From Apostichopus japonicus (Eukaryota; Echinodermata; Holothuroidea; Aspidochirotida; Stichopodidae): 64,000 nucleotides of DNA. The first letter of the stretch is position 1. Each line of letters opens with the position of its first letter. The translations under genes were made by a program, and so were the position numbers. Under the pieces are notes generated by a model that saw nothing but the letters and a program-made list of their open reading frames with translations, was not told where the DNA came from and searched no databases. This document shows positions 10,838 to 20,300 of this stretch, in pieces. Location: positions 24,239,398-24,303,397 of the forward strand of contig NC_092577.1 in NCBI RefSeq assembly GCF_037975245.1, read 5' to 3'.

Positions 10838-12830
10838 CTGTCCAGCGAGGTACTGAGCGTTTCGCTGAAGAGAACATACAACAACGGGGAGAGGGGACAA
10901 CCCTGACGGACTTCTCTTCGAACCGGGAAGGGACCAGAAGTTAATCCGTTAACAGTGACAATGCTCGTGACGTCCTTGTATAATAACGAGACTCAACGAA
11001 TATATACGGAGTTCAATCCGAAGGACTCTAAGGTTCTGAACAGGAAGTCGTGATCTACCATGTCAAAGGCCTTTTCCTGGTCCAGTGAGACCAGTGCACA
11101 TGGCAAATCACGAACTTTAGGAAACTGATCAAGTCTCTCATCAACCAGAGGATATGTTGAATACACTTGCCTCGAACAGCACAAGTCTGGAGAGGACCTA
11201 CAATATCCGGCATCACGTCCGATAAGCGATTTCCTAATGCTTTGGCCAGGATTTTGTAGTCCACATTTAACAGCGTTATTGGACGCCTATTTCTAGGGTC
11301 CAAAGGGTCTCCTGACTTTGGGAGGAGAACAATATTTCCAACCCGCTGTGTTTGGCTCATGTAATTCAACTGGAAAGCGGTAGCGAACACATCTCTCAAG
11401 TCCCCACCGAGGACCTCCCAGAAGGTCTTATAGAACTCTGCCGGGAGGCCATCGGGACCGGGGGACTTTCCCTTCTTCATCGCTGCTACCGCTGTCCAGA
11501 GCTCACCAATGGAGAGATTCGAGCCCAAGCTATCATTTTTACTCTCAGGGGGGGGGGCCTTGTCTATACCAGACAACAAGTCCTGGAGATCCTCGCTAAC
11601 AGCAGCCCTGGAGTACAGGTTCGAAAAGAACGACCCAAATACCCCTAGGACTGCCTGCGGGCTCTCCACGACGACCCCACCAGGATGACACACTGCCCTT
11701 ATTTTGCGGTCAACCACAGACTTGGTGTCGTCCCGGTAAAAACGAATAGTGGGCTTCTCGTCCGCCTCAACAAACTGGATTCTGGCACGCACTCGGGCTC
11801 CGTGCAGTTTCTCATCGAGAAACACTCCAAGTGCATGCAGATCAGACGATGAAGAACCATCCCTTGCTCGATTGCACAAGGAATGGAACTTGAATCTCCG
11901 TTGGTGAGCTCTCTCAACACAATACCTGATTGCGAACTGCTTGATGAGGGACTTGACCTCGTCCCACCAGACTAACGCATTGGGAAAAGCAGGCTCGAGG
12001 GACTGCCATCCTCTGTACTTCTCGACAAATTGCTCCTTGAAGTTTTGCTCTTTAACAATTTCCGTGTTCAGCCGCCAAAGTCCCTTCTCCACATGAAAGG
12101 ACTCCGGCAGCTGCAAGCGCAAAACAACAGCGTCATGATCAGATAAAGGACATGAAATAATCGAGCACCGAGATCGAGGAAACTTGCGCGGGGCATAAAA
12201 CCTGTCGAGTCTGGATGAAACTGTTCCATCTGGTTTATGCCACATACAAGCAACCACCTGGGGATTTTGGGACCTCCAAACATCCACAAGATCTCGGTGC
12301 TTGACAAACAAGCCTAGCTCAATTATGCCGGTGGTACAATTGGGGGACTCTTTCCTCGAACGTCTATCTAACGCAGAGTGAGGGACACAGTTAAAGCCCC
12401 CCCCCCCAAGGATACAATTTGCCTTACCCGGTACAAAGGATGGCAACACCGTGAAGAAATTTTTCCTACATGCTGGCCGGTTGGGGGCATACACATTGCA
12501 AACCACCAACTCACCCCGCGTGAGCCTTAAGTGTATGCACACCACCCGACCTTCATGGTCTTTCTCCACTTTTCCCACACAATGACACAGTTTTGGGGAC
12601 ACCAAAATGACAGTCCCGCAAGATGCCCCTGATACAAAGGAGGCATAAAGGCCTCCTCCCCACTCCAAGGACCAAAGATCAACATCACTCTCACAAGATA
12701 TGTGGGTCTCTTGCAAAAGGACCACATCCACTTGGAGCAACTTGCAGAACTGTAAAATCCGTCGCCTTTTTGGGGTACCCCTCATCCCATTCACATTAAG
12801 GGTGACGAGGGATAAGGTGTCTGGTGTCAT
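10838..12830 (-). pseudogene. Tx1-like LINE ORF2 (endonuclease-reverse transcriptase), truncated
   Basis: The first 235 residues are an APE endonuclease: LNVNGMRGTPKRRR, LLQETHIS, VVCNVYAPN and the C-terminal SDHDAVV. A linker with RARIQFVEADEKPT, typical of the L1/Tx1 group, follows, then RT from about residue 440 (KKGKSPGPDGLPAEFYKTFW, RPITLLNVDYKILAKAL). The frame shifts near 11,080-11,180 and continues as LVSLDQEKAFDMVDH (motif A with its aspartate) and REVRQGCPLSPLLYVL. It stops at the microsatellite before the YADD motif. ORF2 begins with ATG at 12,830-12,828, which overlaps the ORF1 stop. No intact catalytic core remains. Confidence 0.85.
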
Positions 12831-14123
12831 AACCTGCGATGTTTTCCCAATACGGCTCTTTTCAGGCCCTTAGCGGTGTTTCCCCTTTTCCTACGACCTA
12901 GCAGACCTCTTAGCTCCTCGTCACAAGGAACAACAGGAGGTCCACTAGCGACCATCGTGTCCGGTATAGTGGAAGCGACTGCGGGCAGGGTGGAAGGGCC
13001 GCTCGAGTCAGTGAGATCAGTGGCGTGTTTTGTCTCATCAAACCAATCGGAGGACTCCTTAGCCACAACTACTAAGGCGGAAGCACAGTCCTCCATTGGC
13101 GAGTCCGAATCTGGGCCACTTAATGTCTCTTGGGCCGGTTGACTCGAGGGCCGACTAGTGTCACCGATTAGCGGGCGTAGCTACCGGTGAACCAGTACAA
13201 GCGGCATCCTGCTCCGCATGCCACTCCGCTAATACCATCTCCGCCGTTTTGTCCTGCTCCGCCTTAGTGGGCAGGCTGGCAGTCTTGGCCGGAGCGGCAA
13301 CTTCCTCCAGGGACGAGGTGGAACACGAAGGGGAGTTGAAAACCTCCACCGGGGCGCTAGTGTCGGACACTGGGGCGATGAGAGGAGCATCAGGTGATAC
13401 GGTTTGAAAGGCCGGGACGGGGACCGCTTCAACCACGCCCGTAGCCACCCTCGCGGCGTATGAGCGGTCTGGGCATAAACGAGCGAGATGGCCCGTTTTC
13501 CCACACGAGTTACATACGATATTCCCTTTACACTCGGCCAGGGTATGCCCAACCTGTAAACAACCTGTAAACAGCGGCTACACCGCTTGTTCGGGCACAA
13601 CCTGGCCTCATGCCCTTCCTGCCCACACCTCCAACAAGTGCGAGGCTGGCCCGGGTATGCAACGTGGGCCCTGTGCCCATTAGCCCACAAGGTAGAGGAG
13701 ATATCGGACTTGAGTTGTAATCTAACTCGTCTGGTCCCGGTCTTTACACCCTTACATTCAAGGAATTCCGGCTCCTCGTAGCCGGTCACTTTCCCAAAAC
13801 GCCCTAGTGTCCGCACAACAATCTGTTCAGACATGTCCAGAGGGAGATGGAGGACTGTCACCCACACCGAACTGTCGTACGGTGTGACCTTCAGTCCCTC
13901 GACTCCCTCCAACACATGGACCCCTCGGACGCGGGCAGCCTCCGAGGTAAAACGAACATCAAAACAATTCATACCCCGGAGAGGTTTACGCTGAAGCGCG
14001 TCAACTTCTCCAGGGACTTTTAAACCAACAGAACGCAAAACTGAAAAAACTTGTCCGGGGACGACCTTAACCTCCCCCCGAAAAACTCAACAATACGATT
14101 TTGCTGTCACGGCGAGCCGCCAT
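12827..14123 (-). pseudogene. Tx1-like LINE ORF1 (RNA-binding, CCHC knuckles), frameshifted
   Basis: The start is placed at ATG 14,123-14,121 (MAARRDSKIV), because the 26-kb copy starts MASRRDSKIV. A G-run near 14,075 shifts the frame, after which the frame with VPGEVDALQRK and VWVTVLHLPLDMSEQ (RRM-like region) is open. The first zinc knuckle is CWRCGQEGHEARLC. An exact 11-bp tandem duplication (CAACCTGTAAA at 13,550-13,571) then breaks the frame, so the later CCHC knuckles lie in another frame. The C-terminal part is Ala/Pro/Val/Ser-rich and ends ...GKHRRL. ORF1 proteins coat the LINE RNA. Confidence 0.8.
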
Positions 14124-14311
14124 GACAGCTAGGGGTGTGGCAAAGCCACGCACCTATACAAAAACCAAAACGAAGCAAACCCAAAACACACAAACTACAC
14201 TAACACAAAACTGCAAACTAATGAAAGGCCAACGTAAAAACACAAAAAGGTGTGGTCAACGAAAAGTGGAGAGCAGCCGAAAACACGTCCGCACTCCACG
14301 AGAACTGAACT

Positions 14312-15805
14312 CCACCATCTGATATGACTACCAGAAACTTAGTACCCTTTTCCACTCGCTTTTGAATAAGTGGTAGCATGTCATTGACAGGTGCAGCTAT
14401 GTTGCACTTGTTAGTGGGGTCTCTCAGAGTAACCGTGATGGAGGATCTTGTTGGTAGCCTTGAAAATGAAATATAAAGTAGACAAGTTGTTCAAAAAAGT
14501 CTTGACATTTTTTCCCCATTTATGAATCAACTTAAAAAAAAAAACATGCAAGAAGTTATAATAATAATTTAGTCAGGGGCGTTAACAAGATGGGGGATAC
14601 GGTCACCGACCCCCCCCCCAAAAAAAGTCAACAAGAAAATCAAATATGACTACTATTTTTGAGATAATGACACAGTCCCACGCCTCTGATGCCCATGTAT
14701 ATATTTTAAATTAAGCTACTCACTTGAAATGTTGTCTGCCATGTTCATCTGCTTTCACCACAGGATCCAGCTCCCTCTCTCATTTCCAAGTAGCCGCTAG
14801 GAGTCAAAGGTAACCGGGATTAGGGAAGTCATGGTCTAGGTAGTTAGGGCTGTCGTCAGAAGGGAAGATGCGTCGTATATTGATTCGTCGATCTACTGCT
14901 GGGGATGTAGAACAGACTCTGACTTTATTTTTATTGTCTACAGAAGTACCATCGACCTGTCTCAAAACATTGCTGCAGCCTCCATACAGTACCTTACCCT
15001 GGCACTGTAGTAGTGGTTATTCACATTTGTCGCTCGAAGATTATTTCGTTTGTCAGGAACTTTGGCTAGACTGTGGCCTTTGTACAACTGTGATGCTTGG
15101 GGCCACTAACCTCCGTCGTAGTGCCATTACACCTGTTAAGCAGAAATATGAAATCGGTTACCATTACTATAATTACTATTTTATTTTGACTACACTGTAT
15201 TTGATGTTTACTTACACATGTTGTGTTAAATTCATCAATTGTCATTGTCAACGGAATTTATTAAAAGTGTTGATACTAACATTTTTCTAATAACATTTAG
15301 TACGCTGTATTGGCCCAGATATTCAAATATGGTGACCTTACATTCCTGAAATTTTGAAGGAAATTTACCTGACTGGGACACACAGTCATCTTGTGTGTTC
15401 ATTTAGAATTTTTTAGAACAATTTGGAAAGAAAGGACCTGGAATGTAATTGTTAAACTTTTACCATCTATAACATGCTATAATCTGGGGCCAATACAGAC
15501 TACCTTTAAATACTAACATATGTATACAGAATGGTACGAGAAGTAACTTACTCAGGTTGGGATTGGTTTTCAAAATGTCCGCTTCAGCTAGCAAAACGGT
15601 TTCCTTAACACTTGACAGCGTTAGTCCACAAGTCCCTGTTACTGACTGCCTCCTACAATGTGCTTCGCATCCGTTTTCTTTAAGAATTGTTGTCAATGTT
15701 TTTGTGCGATTCCTCTAAAGGCGGACGGCCCCTTGGTCGACGAATTTTCTCAGATTTTGGTGTCTTTCTTTTACGGTTTTGAGGACTCAGTTCAAGCCAC
15801 GCCAT
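14312..15805 (-). pseudogene. partial AT-hook protein gene, three exons, interrupted by the Tx1 LINE
   Basis: Exon 1 (15,805-15,552) starts MAWLELSPQNRKRKTPK and carries a canonical AT-hook (RRPRGRPPL), a minor-groove DNA-binding motif. One frameshift follows, and the exon ends in a GTAAGT donor. Exon 2 (about 14,778-14,724) encodes ELDPVVKADEHGRQHFK and ends in GTGAGT. Exon 3 (14,458 to about 14,312) follows an AG acceptor and encodes LPTRSSITVTLRDPTNKC and LIQKRVEKGTKFLVV in the phase predicted by the exon 2 donor. The Tx1 LINE begins inside or just after exon 3. The exon 2 acceptor is the least certain border. The family is not recognised; it could be a host gene or another TE gene. Confidence 0.45.
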
Positions 15806-15849
15806 GCCAGGCGGTATGTTTTCCATGCTTGTTTACTAGCTAAATGTTG

Positions 15850-16930
15850 TTACATATAATGTCGAACACCGGGAACACTAATTGTATAAAGGCATCTGTA
15901 AAGCCGCTTTGAAAGTTCATGCATGCAATCAATGAACAGTGGGCCATTTGGACCAATTATTAGCCCATGCACCTTCGTTTCAAAGTAGGCAATTATGTTG
16001 GGACATGATTTTGTTTCTTTCCCATTAGTTGTCAGCAATTTTATGAATTTCGTGTCACAACTTGAAAAAAGGGTCTTTCATTTACGATTTTACTAGACAT
16101 CTACGATAAAATATAAACAGCGAGGAAGGGAGTTAAACGGTGTATCACATATAATAAACAGTCCGTAGTCTTGATAGGCCTATTGATGGTGTGAAAAAGT
16201 TGGCAAAAATGGTACTGTCGTTGTGGCAACGTACGTATATTCACTAAATAATGGCATGACAAGCGACACGGGCTGAGCGACAGTTGATTCGAACAGATGT
16301 GAAGCAATTAATTTGACTCATTGTTCCATACTTAAAATTTGGATAAGAAATTAACACCTGGTTGTAAATATTGTTTGAGAAATCAGAGAATGGGGTTACG
16401 TCTAGCTAGGCTTATCTCGGCAAATAACGTAGGTCTTGGCTAAAGGCAGTAGTTAGGCTCGCTATTACTGTATTTCGCCAGTAGATACGTGCATAGGCTA
16501 GGCCTAACGAATAACGGTATACAAACAATTTATTCAAGTTGATTGGGACCGAGTTCGTTTGTAGACAGGTTTGACAAAGCTAGGCAGGGGAAATGGATTT
16601 AGGGATAAATAGATTGATAGCAACTGGATGGTATTGATTCCTTAAGGCTAAAGTGTTTTCCCTAGTCTTACTCTAGTCACTCTTGGCCTAGGCTGTTGTA
16701 CTAATTATGCCTTGTTGCATTTAGTCTTGGTATTAGAAGGATTTCGGCAAAGGGGGTTTTCCTTTATTATTGCTTTCCAATTGACAAAACAGGGATTGAT
16801 TGGAATTTGGAGGAAATATTGCTTATCAAAACAACATTGCATGTAGGGTTTATAGAAGTTTGACTGTAATACTAATAACTGTTGATTATGAATTACTGTA
16901 GCACTTAGCAGGTTTCATTAACTTAAGTTT
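15850..16930. other. gap without a gene
   Basis: AT-rich sequence with scattered TAGGCCTA-type words and no convincing coding frame, splice chain or repeat. The 62-residue frame at 15,850-16,038 contains PNGPLFIDCMHELSKRL but has no supporting context. Confidence 0.4.
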
Positions 16931-16934
16931 AAAA

Positions 16935-18575
16935 AATGTTCAAACTTCAATGGTTCAAACTTCAAAGGCGAATGTCAGATTTCACCGCCTCCAGGACTGC
17001 CTGCCAACTGGCAAATTTCCCCCTAAAAACCACATTACATGTATTCCGCCAAACATGCTTTTTCACAATAGAGCAAACAAAAATAATGCGGTGCAACACA
17101 GCAACCGAACAAACATATAAAATAAAGCCCTGCCCTACCGACCATGAACGGTCTCCCGTAACACGGTCGGTCCAGGTCTGGAACCACTCCCATAAGTTTA
17201 CTACAAAGCAACAATGCCAAAAAACATGAGCGGTACTCTCTAAGCTGTCACAGCCGGTCCTTGGGCACAGTCCATCACCCAATAGCCAATGATATCTTTT
17301 TAGGTGCTTTTTACGTGACCCGCCATGCGGGATACAATACGTCACGGCCAAACGGCACTATCGAACCATCCCATTCTGACAAACGAAACTCATGTCTAGC
17401 GAGCCAAAAAAACATACGCCCGCCGACCTGCAGAGACAAAACGCTTAACCCCCCACTCAAACATTCCAAAAACTACAAAAGGACGACCCGCACGCAGCGA
17501 AACGAAAAACCCCAGCACACCAGCGTCCAAAAAAGGCAGCCCCAGATAAACGGCGAAAATCGCCTTCAATTTGAAGGCAAATGTCAGACTTCACCGCCTC
17601 CAGGACTGCCTTTTTAGGTTGGTCACCAAGGCACCGTGTGCAATTCTCCATGCAAGATCACGGAGCCTGCAACCATTCAGCCTTGAATGCACCGAACGCC
17701 ATACTTCGGCAGAATGACGTCCCTGGACAAAAATTGCATTGAAGGCCCTATCCCGCAACGAACTGTGAACGAGGGCCGGCTGTGACAGGTCAACAGGGGG
17801 CAACTCAATCAGAGCGGAGCAAATGACACGCACAACCCTCTGTGGAGTACTACTATGCGGTTCTCTGTTGCTAAACAGCTCCGGGACCCATCGACGCAGG
17901 TGCAAACCGCCCCAAAAACGTGCAAAATATGAACAAGGCAATTTACTTCCCAGATGAACCACCCCTAACCCACCCTTCTCCAGTTTTTTGTACATCACCG
18001 CCCTTTTCACAAGCTCTGTACCACCTGACCAAATATCGCTCTGAATGAAAATATCGCTCTCTCCAACCGCACCTACACCGCGCCCGTGTACCACAAGATG
18101 GGCGAAACAAAACGATTAATTACGGTGACTTTCCCTAGGATCGAAAGCCAGCGGGTGCCAAAGGTTTCGAGCCTGCTCTCAAGTTCCTCAGCCCTCTCGT
18201 TCCAGGTTACATCACAAGGTGCATCGCAGCCGAACCATATTCCATTCATTTTGATATTTTGATCCGACCACGATGCACCGAATGGCAAGTCTCTGTATCT
18301 CCAGCTACCAAGGCGAAGGCCCTTTGTGTTTTCCGGATTCAACTTCGCCCCGGTAGCTCTCTCAAAGATAGATAAATCCTGCGAGAGGGCACGAAAGGAG
18401 CCCAGACTCGAAACAACACACGTGACGTCATCTGCATATTGAACGCATTTCACTTTGGCACCCCCTGGCACAACGGATGGAACAAGCCTTGAGTCCCTTT
18501 GCAAAAGACGAGAGAGGGACTCGCTAAACAATACAAAAAGTAATGGAGACAGAGGGCACCCTGGCGGGTTGCCGG
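16935..18575 (-). pseudogene. 3' half of a second Tx1-like LINE (RT palm to C-terminus), rearranged
   Basis: The reading begins at GCPLSPLLFVLFSESLSRLL and continues with VKCVQYADDVTCVVSSLG (YADD active site), ATGAKLNPENTKGLRLGSW, the RT thumb, and after 18,090 the C-terminal region (RLRDLAWRIAHGALVTNL). The expected zinc-like segment (GDGLCPRTGCDSLESTAHVF) appears only at 17,220-17,290, after a block that encodes the protein's final part (AVLEAVKSDICLQIEGDFRR). A 36-40 bp word around CAGGACTGCC occurs at both 16,968-17,003 and 17,574-17,610. The tail has therefore been rearranged or joined from two copies. Its 5' border is a minisatellite. Confidence 0.75.
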
Positions 18576-18576
18576 A

Positions 18577-18890
18577 CAAATACCCCCCGGACATATACCC
18601 CCCGGACTCATACCCCGGAACAAGTACCCCCGGACAATCACCCCCGGACAAAACCCCCGAGGACGAATACCTACGAGGACAAATACCCCCCGGACATACA
18701 CCACCGAGGACAAATACCCCCCAGACAACTACCCCCGGACATACACCCACGAGGACAAATACCCCCGAGGACAATTTACCCCACCCCCCAGCAATTACCC
18801 CCGGAAATTCTACCCGCACAAATACCTCACCCAGGTTACTACCCGAACTAAACCAGAATACGCCCCAGCCTCCCCCCTCCCCACGAGCCC
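18577..18890. repeat. GC-rich minisatellite, GGACAAATACCCCC unit
   Basis: About 20 imperfect copies of a 13-16 bp unit, GGACAAATACCCCC or GAGGACAAATACCCCC, with substitutions (CATACA, CTCATA, ACTACC). It replaces the 5' part of the LINE precisely at the RT 'RQGCP' motif, so the translated minus strand reads as artificial Gly/Tyr/Val repeats. A short stretch of the same unit lies at 23,333-23,391. Confidence 0.9.
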
Positions 18891-18956
18891 GTTAACCAAG
18901 CGGACCTTTAGCTGGTAAACTCTGTAGTACGAAAGCCCATTAGGGCCATGAAAGAG

Positions 18957-19040
18957 AATTTTCTTAATCTGGTATATCAGATTATTATTCTGATATATCA
19001 GATATATTATTCTGATATATCAGATTATTATTTTGATATG
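18957..19040. repeat. CTGATATATCAG palindromic repeats
   Basis: The palindrome CTGATATATCAG recurs with ATTATTAT spacers (TCTGGTATATCAGATTATTA and so on), three to four units in 80 bases. It can form small cruciforms. No gene nearby. Confidence 0.7.
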
Positions 19041-19216
19041 AAACGTTACAGCATCTGAAAATCCAAAGCATCTGACAATCCAAAAGTTCATGTAGTAATT
19101 AGAAATTGGCCGGATTTTCCACGTCTTCTATAACCAAATTTAAAAGTAAAATAACGTAGCTGATAAAAGCTGCTTGTCCACAAAATCACCAAGGTTGAAG
19201 AATAACATGTATGAAG

Positions 19217-19263
19217 TCGGCCTGACGTTTCGACTGTTTTCTACAGTCGAAATGTCAGGCCGA
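19217..19263. repeat. 20-bp stem hairpin
   Basis: TCGGCCTGACGTTTCGACTG is followed after a short loop by its near-perfect reverse complement, ending GTCAGGCCGA, with one mismatch in the stem. It may be part of a foldback element or a TE 3' UTR; no other end was found. Confidence 0.7.
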
Positions 19264-19761
19264 TTTCTTCCACCTTATTTAAAAGTATGATAGTTAATAA
19301 CAATAATACTACTGCCACTCGTCGTCGTGGACGTGGATATCATCGTCGTGGATATCCAATAATATCGAAAGATATCAAATATATATGAGAATTCCTCTTG
19401 GTAGTTATTGCAGCTGATAAAACATAACGTAGTGCAGACGAGTTGTAATATACAGTTGCATTTGTCTAGCAGAAAAATCTTGCTTCCAGGGTGAAGTCCT
19501 TCTACTAAAATGGCTGCACATGGTATGTATCCACAAAATTGAGTCATGTGTTTTTTTTCCAGACTGTCTCTTGATTGGCCAGTTGTTGCCATGATACAAA
19601 AACATCTTCTAGGGTACGGTAGTGAAGATATTTCAACAACAGGTGACTTGCCTGATTTATTCTGTTGAGTCACAATGTTGAATAGGCTGACCAGCGGTGA
19701 ACAAAACAGATGATTTCAAAAGGAATTGCTGGTCTGTTGATGGTGAAAGGCAATTGATGGT

Positions 19762-19947
19762 ACTTTTTAAGAAGTCGTCACCCAGGAAAGAACCTGGGCA
19801 CGAAAACCAAACTACCAAAACGACTGATCCGCTTAGCCTCAGTCCCCTTGCATCGGGACTGTGACTGTGTGATCATCGTCGGGTGTGCATCACCATTCCC
19901 CTCGAAAGGGAACAGATACTACACATGATCTTAGCCAAAAGGCCGAG
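19762..19947 (-). mobile_element. SINE with a U2 snRNA-derived head and 15-bp target duplication
   Basis: On the minus strand the element starts CTCGGCCTTTTGGCTAAGAT and continues CATGTGTAGTATCTGTTC. It matches about 38 bases of the universally conserved 5' end of U2 snRNA with one mismatch (19,910-19,947). It then diverges into a 147-base body (CCGATGCAAGGGGACTG, CCCAGGTTCTTTCCTGGG) and ends CTTCTTAAAAAGT. It is flanked by AAGGCAATTGATGGT at 19,747-19,761 and again at 19,948-19,962, a perfect 15-bp target-site duplication of the LINE-driven type. The same body occurs at 7568-7668 without the head. It is not a functional U2 gene because everything after stem I is unrelated. Confidence 0.8.
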
Positions 19948-20103
19948 AAGGCAATTGATGGTTGTGTAGTAAAATCAACTGAAAATTGTAAACAAACTGT
20001 GATGAAGTGCAAATGTTTTTAGAATTGATGATTAAATTTCGCTACAGTTCCGACAACCTCTTTGCATTTGTCGTTTAGTTGTACTCCCCCCCCCCCTTTC
20101 TCT

Positions 20104-20300
20104 CCGACCGACTACATGGTCACGTGGTTAGAGCATCCGACTTGCAGCCGGTAGGTTAGGGGTTCGACTGTTGGCTGGGTCATACCGAAGACTGGAACCT
20201 GCTATTGTGCTTGGTGCTCAAGCAATGGAGTAGGGAAAACAAGCCAGGTGCAACTTAAACCGATTGGTTAGAAACTGAGCCGTAAAACCTTAACAAATCA
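20104..20300 (+). mobile_element. tRNA-derived SINE
   Basis: Contains a tRNA-like head: an A-box-like CACGTGGTTAGAGCATCCGA, an anticodon-arm-like ACTTGCAGCC and a B-box-like GGGTTCGACTG spaced as in a tRNA, followed by an unrelated body to about 20,300. Stem pairing is poor, so it is a SINE or tRNA pseudogene, not a tRNA gene. No target-site duplication was resolved. Confidence 0.5.

Larger units (their letters stand above)
10838..14312 (-). mobile_element. Tx1-like (L1/Tx1 group) LINE, two ORFs, 3'-truncated
   Basis: The element reads right to left: a 5' untranslated region (about 14,124-14,312) whose end shares GCACTCCACGA with the copies at 212 and 26,549, ORF1 with CCHC knuckles, ORF2 with APE-type endonuclease, and RT up to the palm motif that includes GCPLSPLLYVLF. 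Coding sequence ends abruptly at the (CTAT)n tract at 10,838, so the rest of RT and the 3' UTR are missing. The insertion junction on the right lies in an exon of an AT-hook gene. Confidence 0.85.

Noticed and set aside
14868-15290. 140-residue plus-strand open frame
   Set aside because: No domain, low-complexity C-terminus, no start or splice context, and it runs antisense to the AT-hook gene introns.
18455-18895. Pro/Thr-rich open frames on the plus strand
   Set aside because: They are translations of the minisatellite and the antisense of the Tx1 RT.
19217-19263. Possible hammerhead ribozyme of a Penelope-like element
   Set aside because: A strong hairpin and a CGAAA are present, but the CUGANGA core is missing.
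19762-19947. Functional U2 snRNA gene
   Set aside because: Only the first ~38 bases match; the branch-site region is followed by unrelated sequence with no Sm site or later stems, and target duplications mark it as inserted.
20104-20180. True tRNA gene
   Set aside because: A and B boxes are recognisable but acceptor and anticodon stems do not pair properly and a SINE-like body follows.
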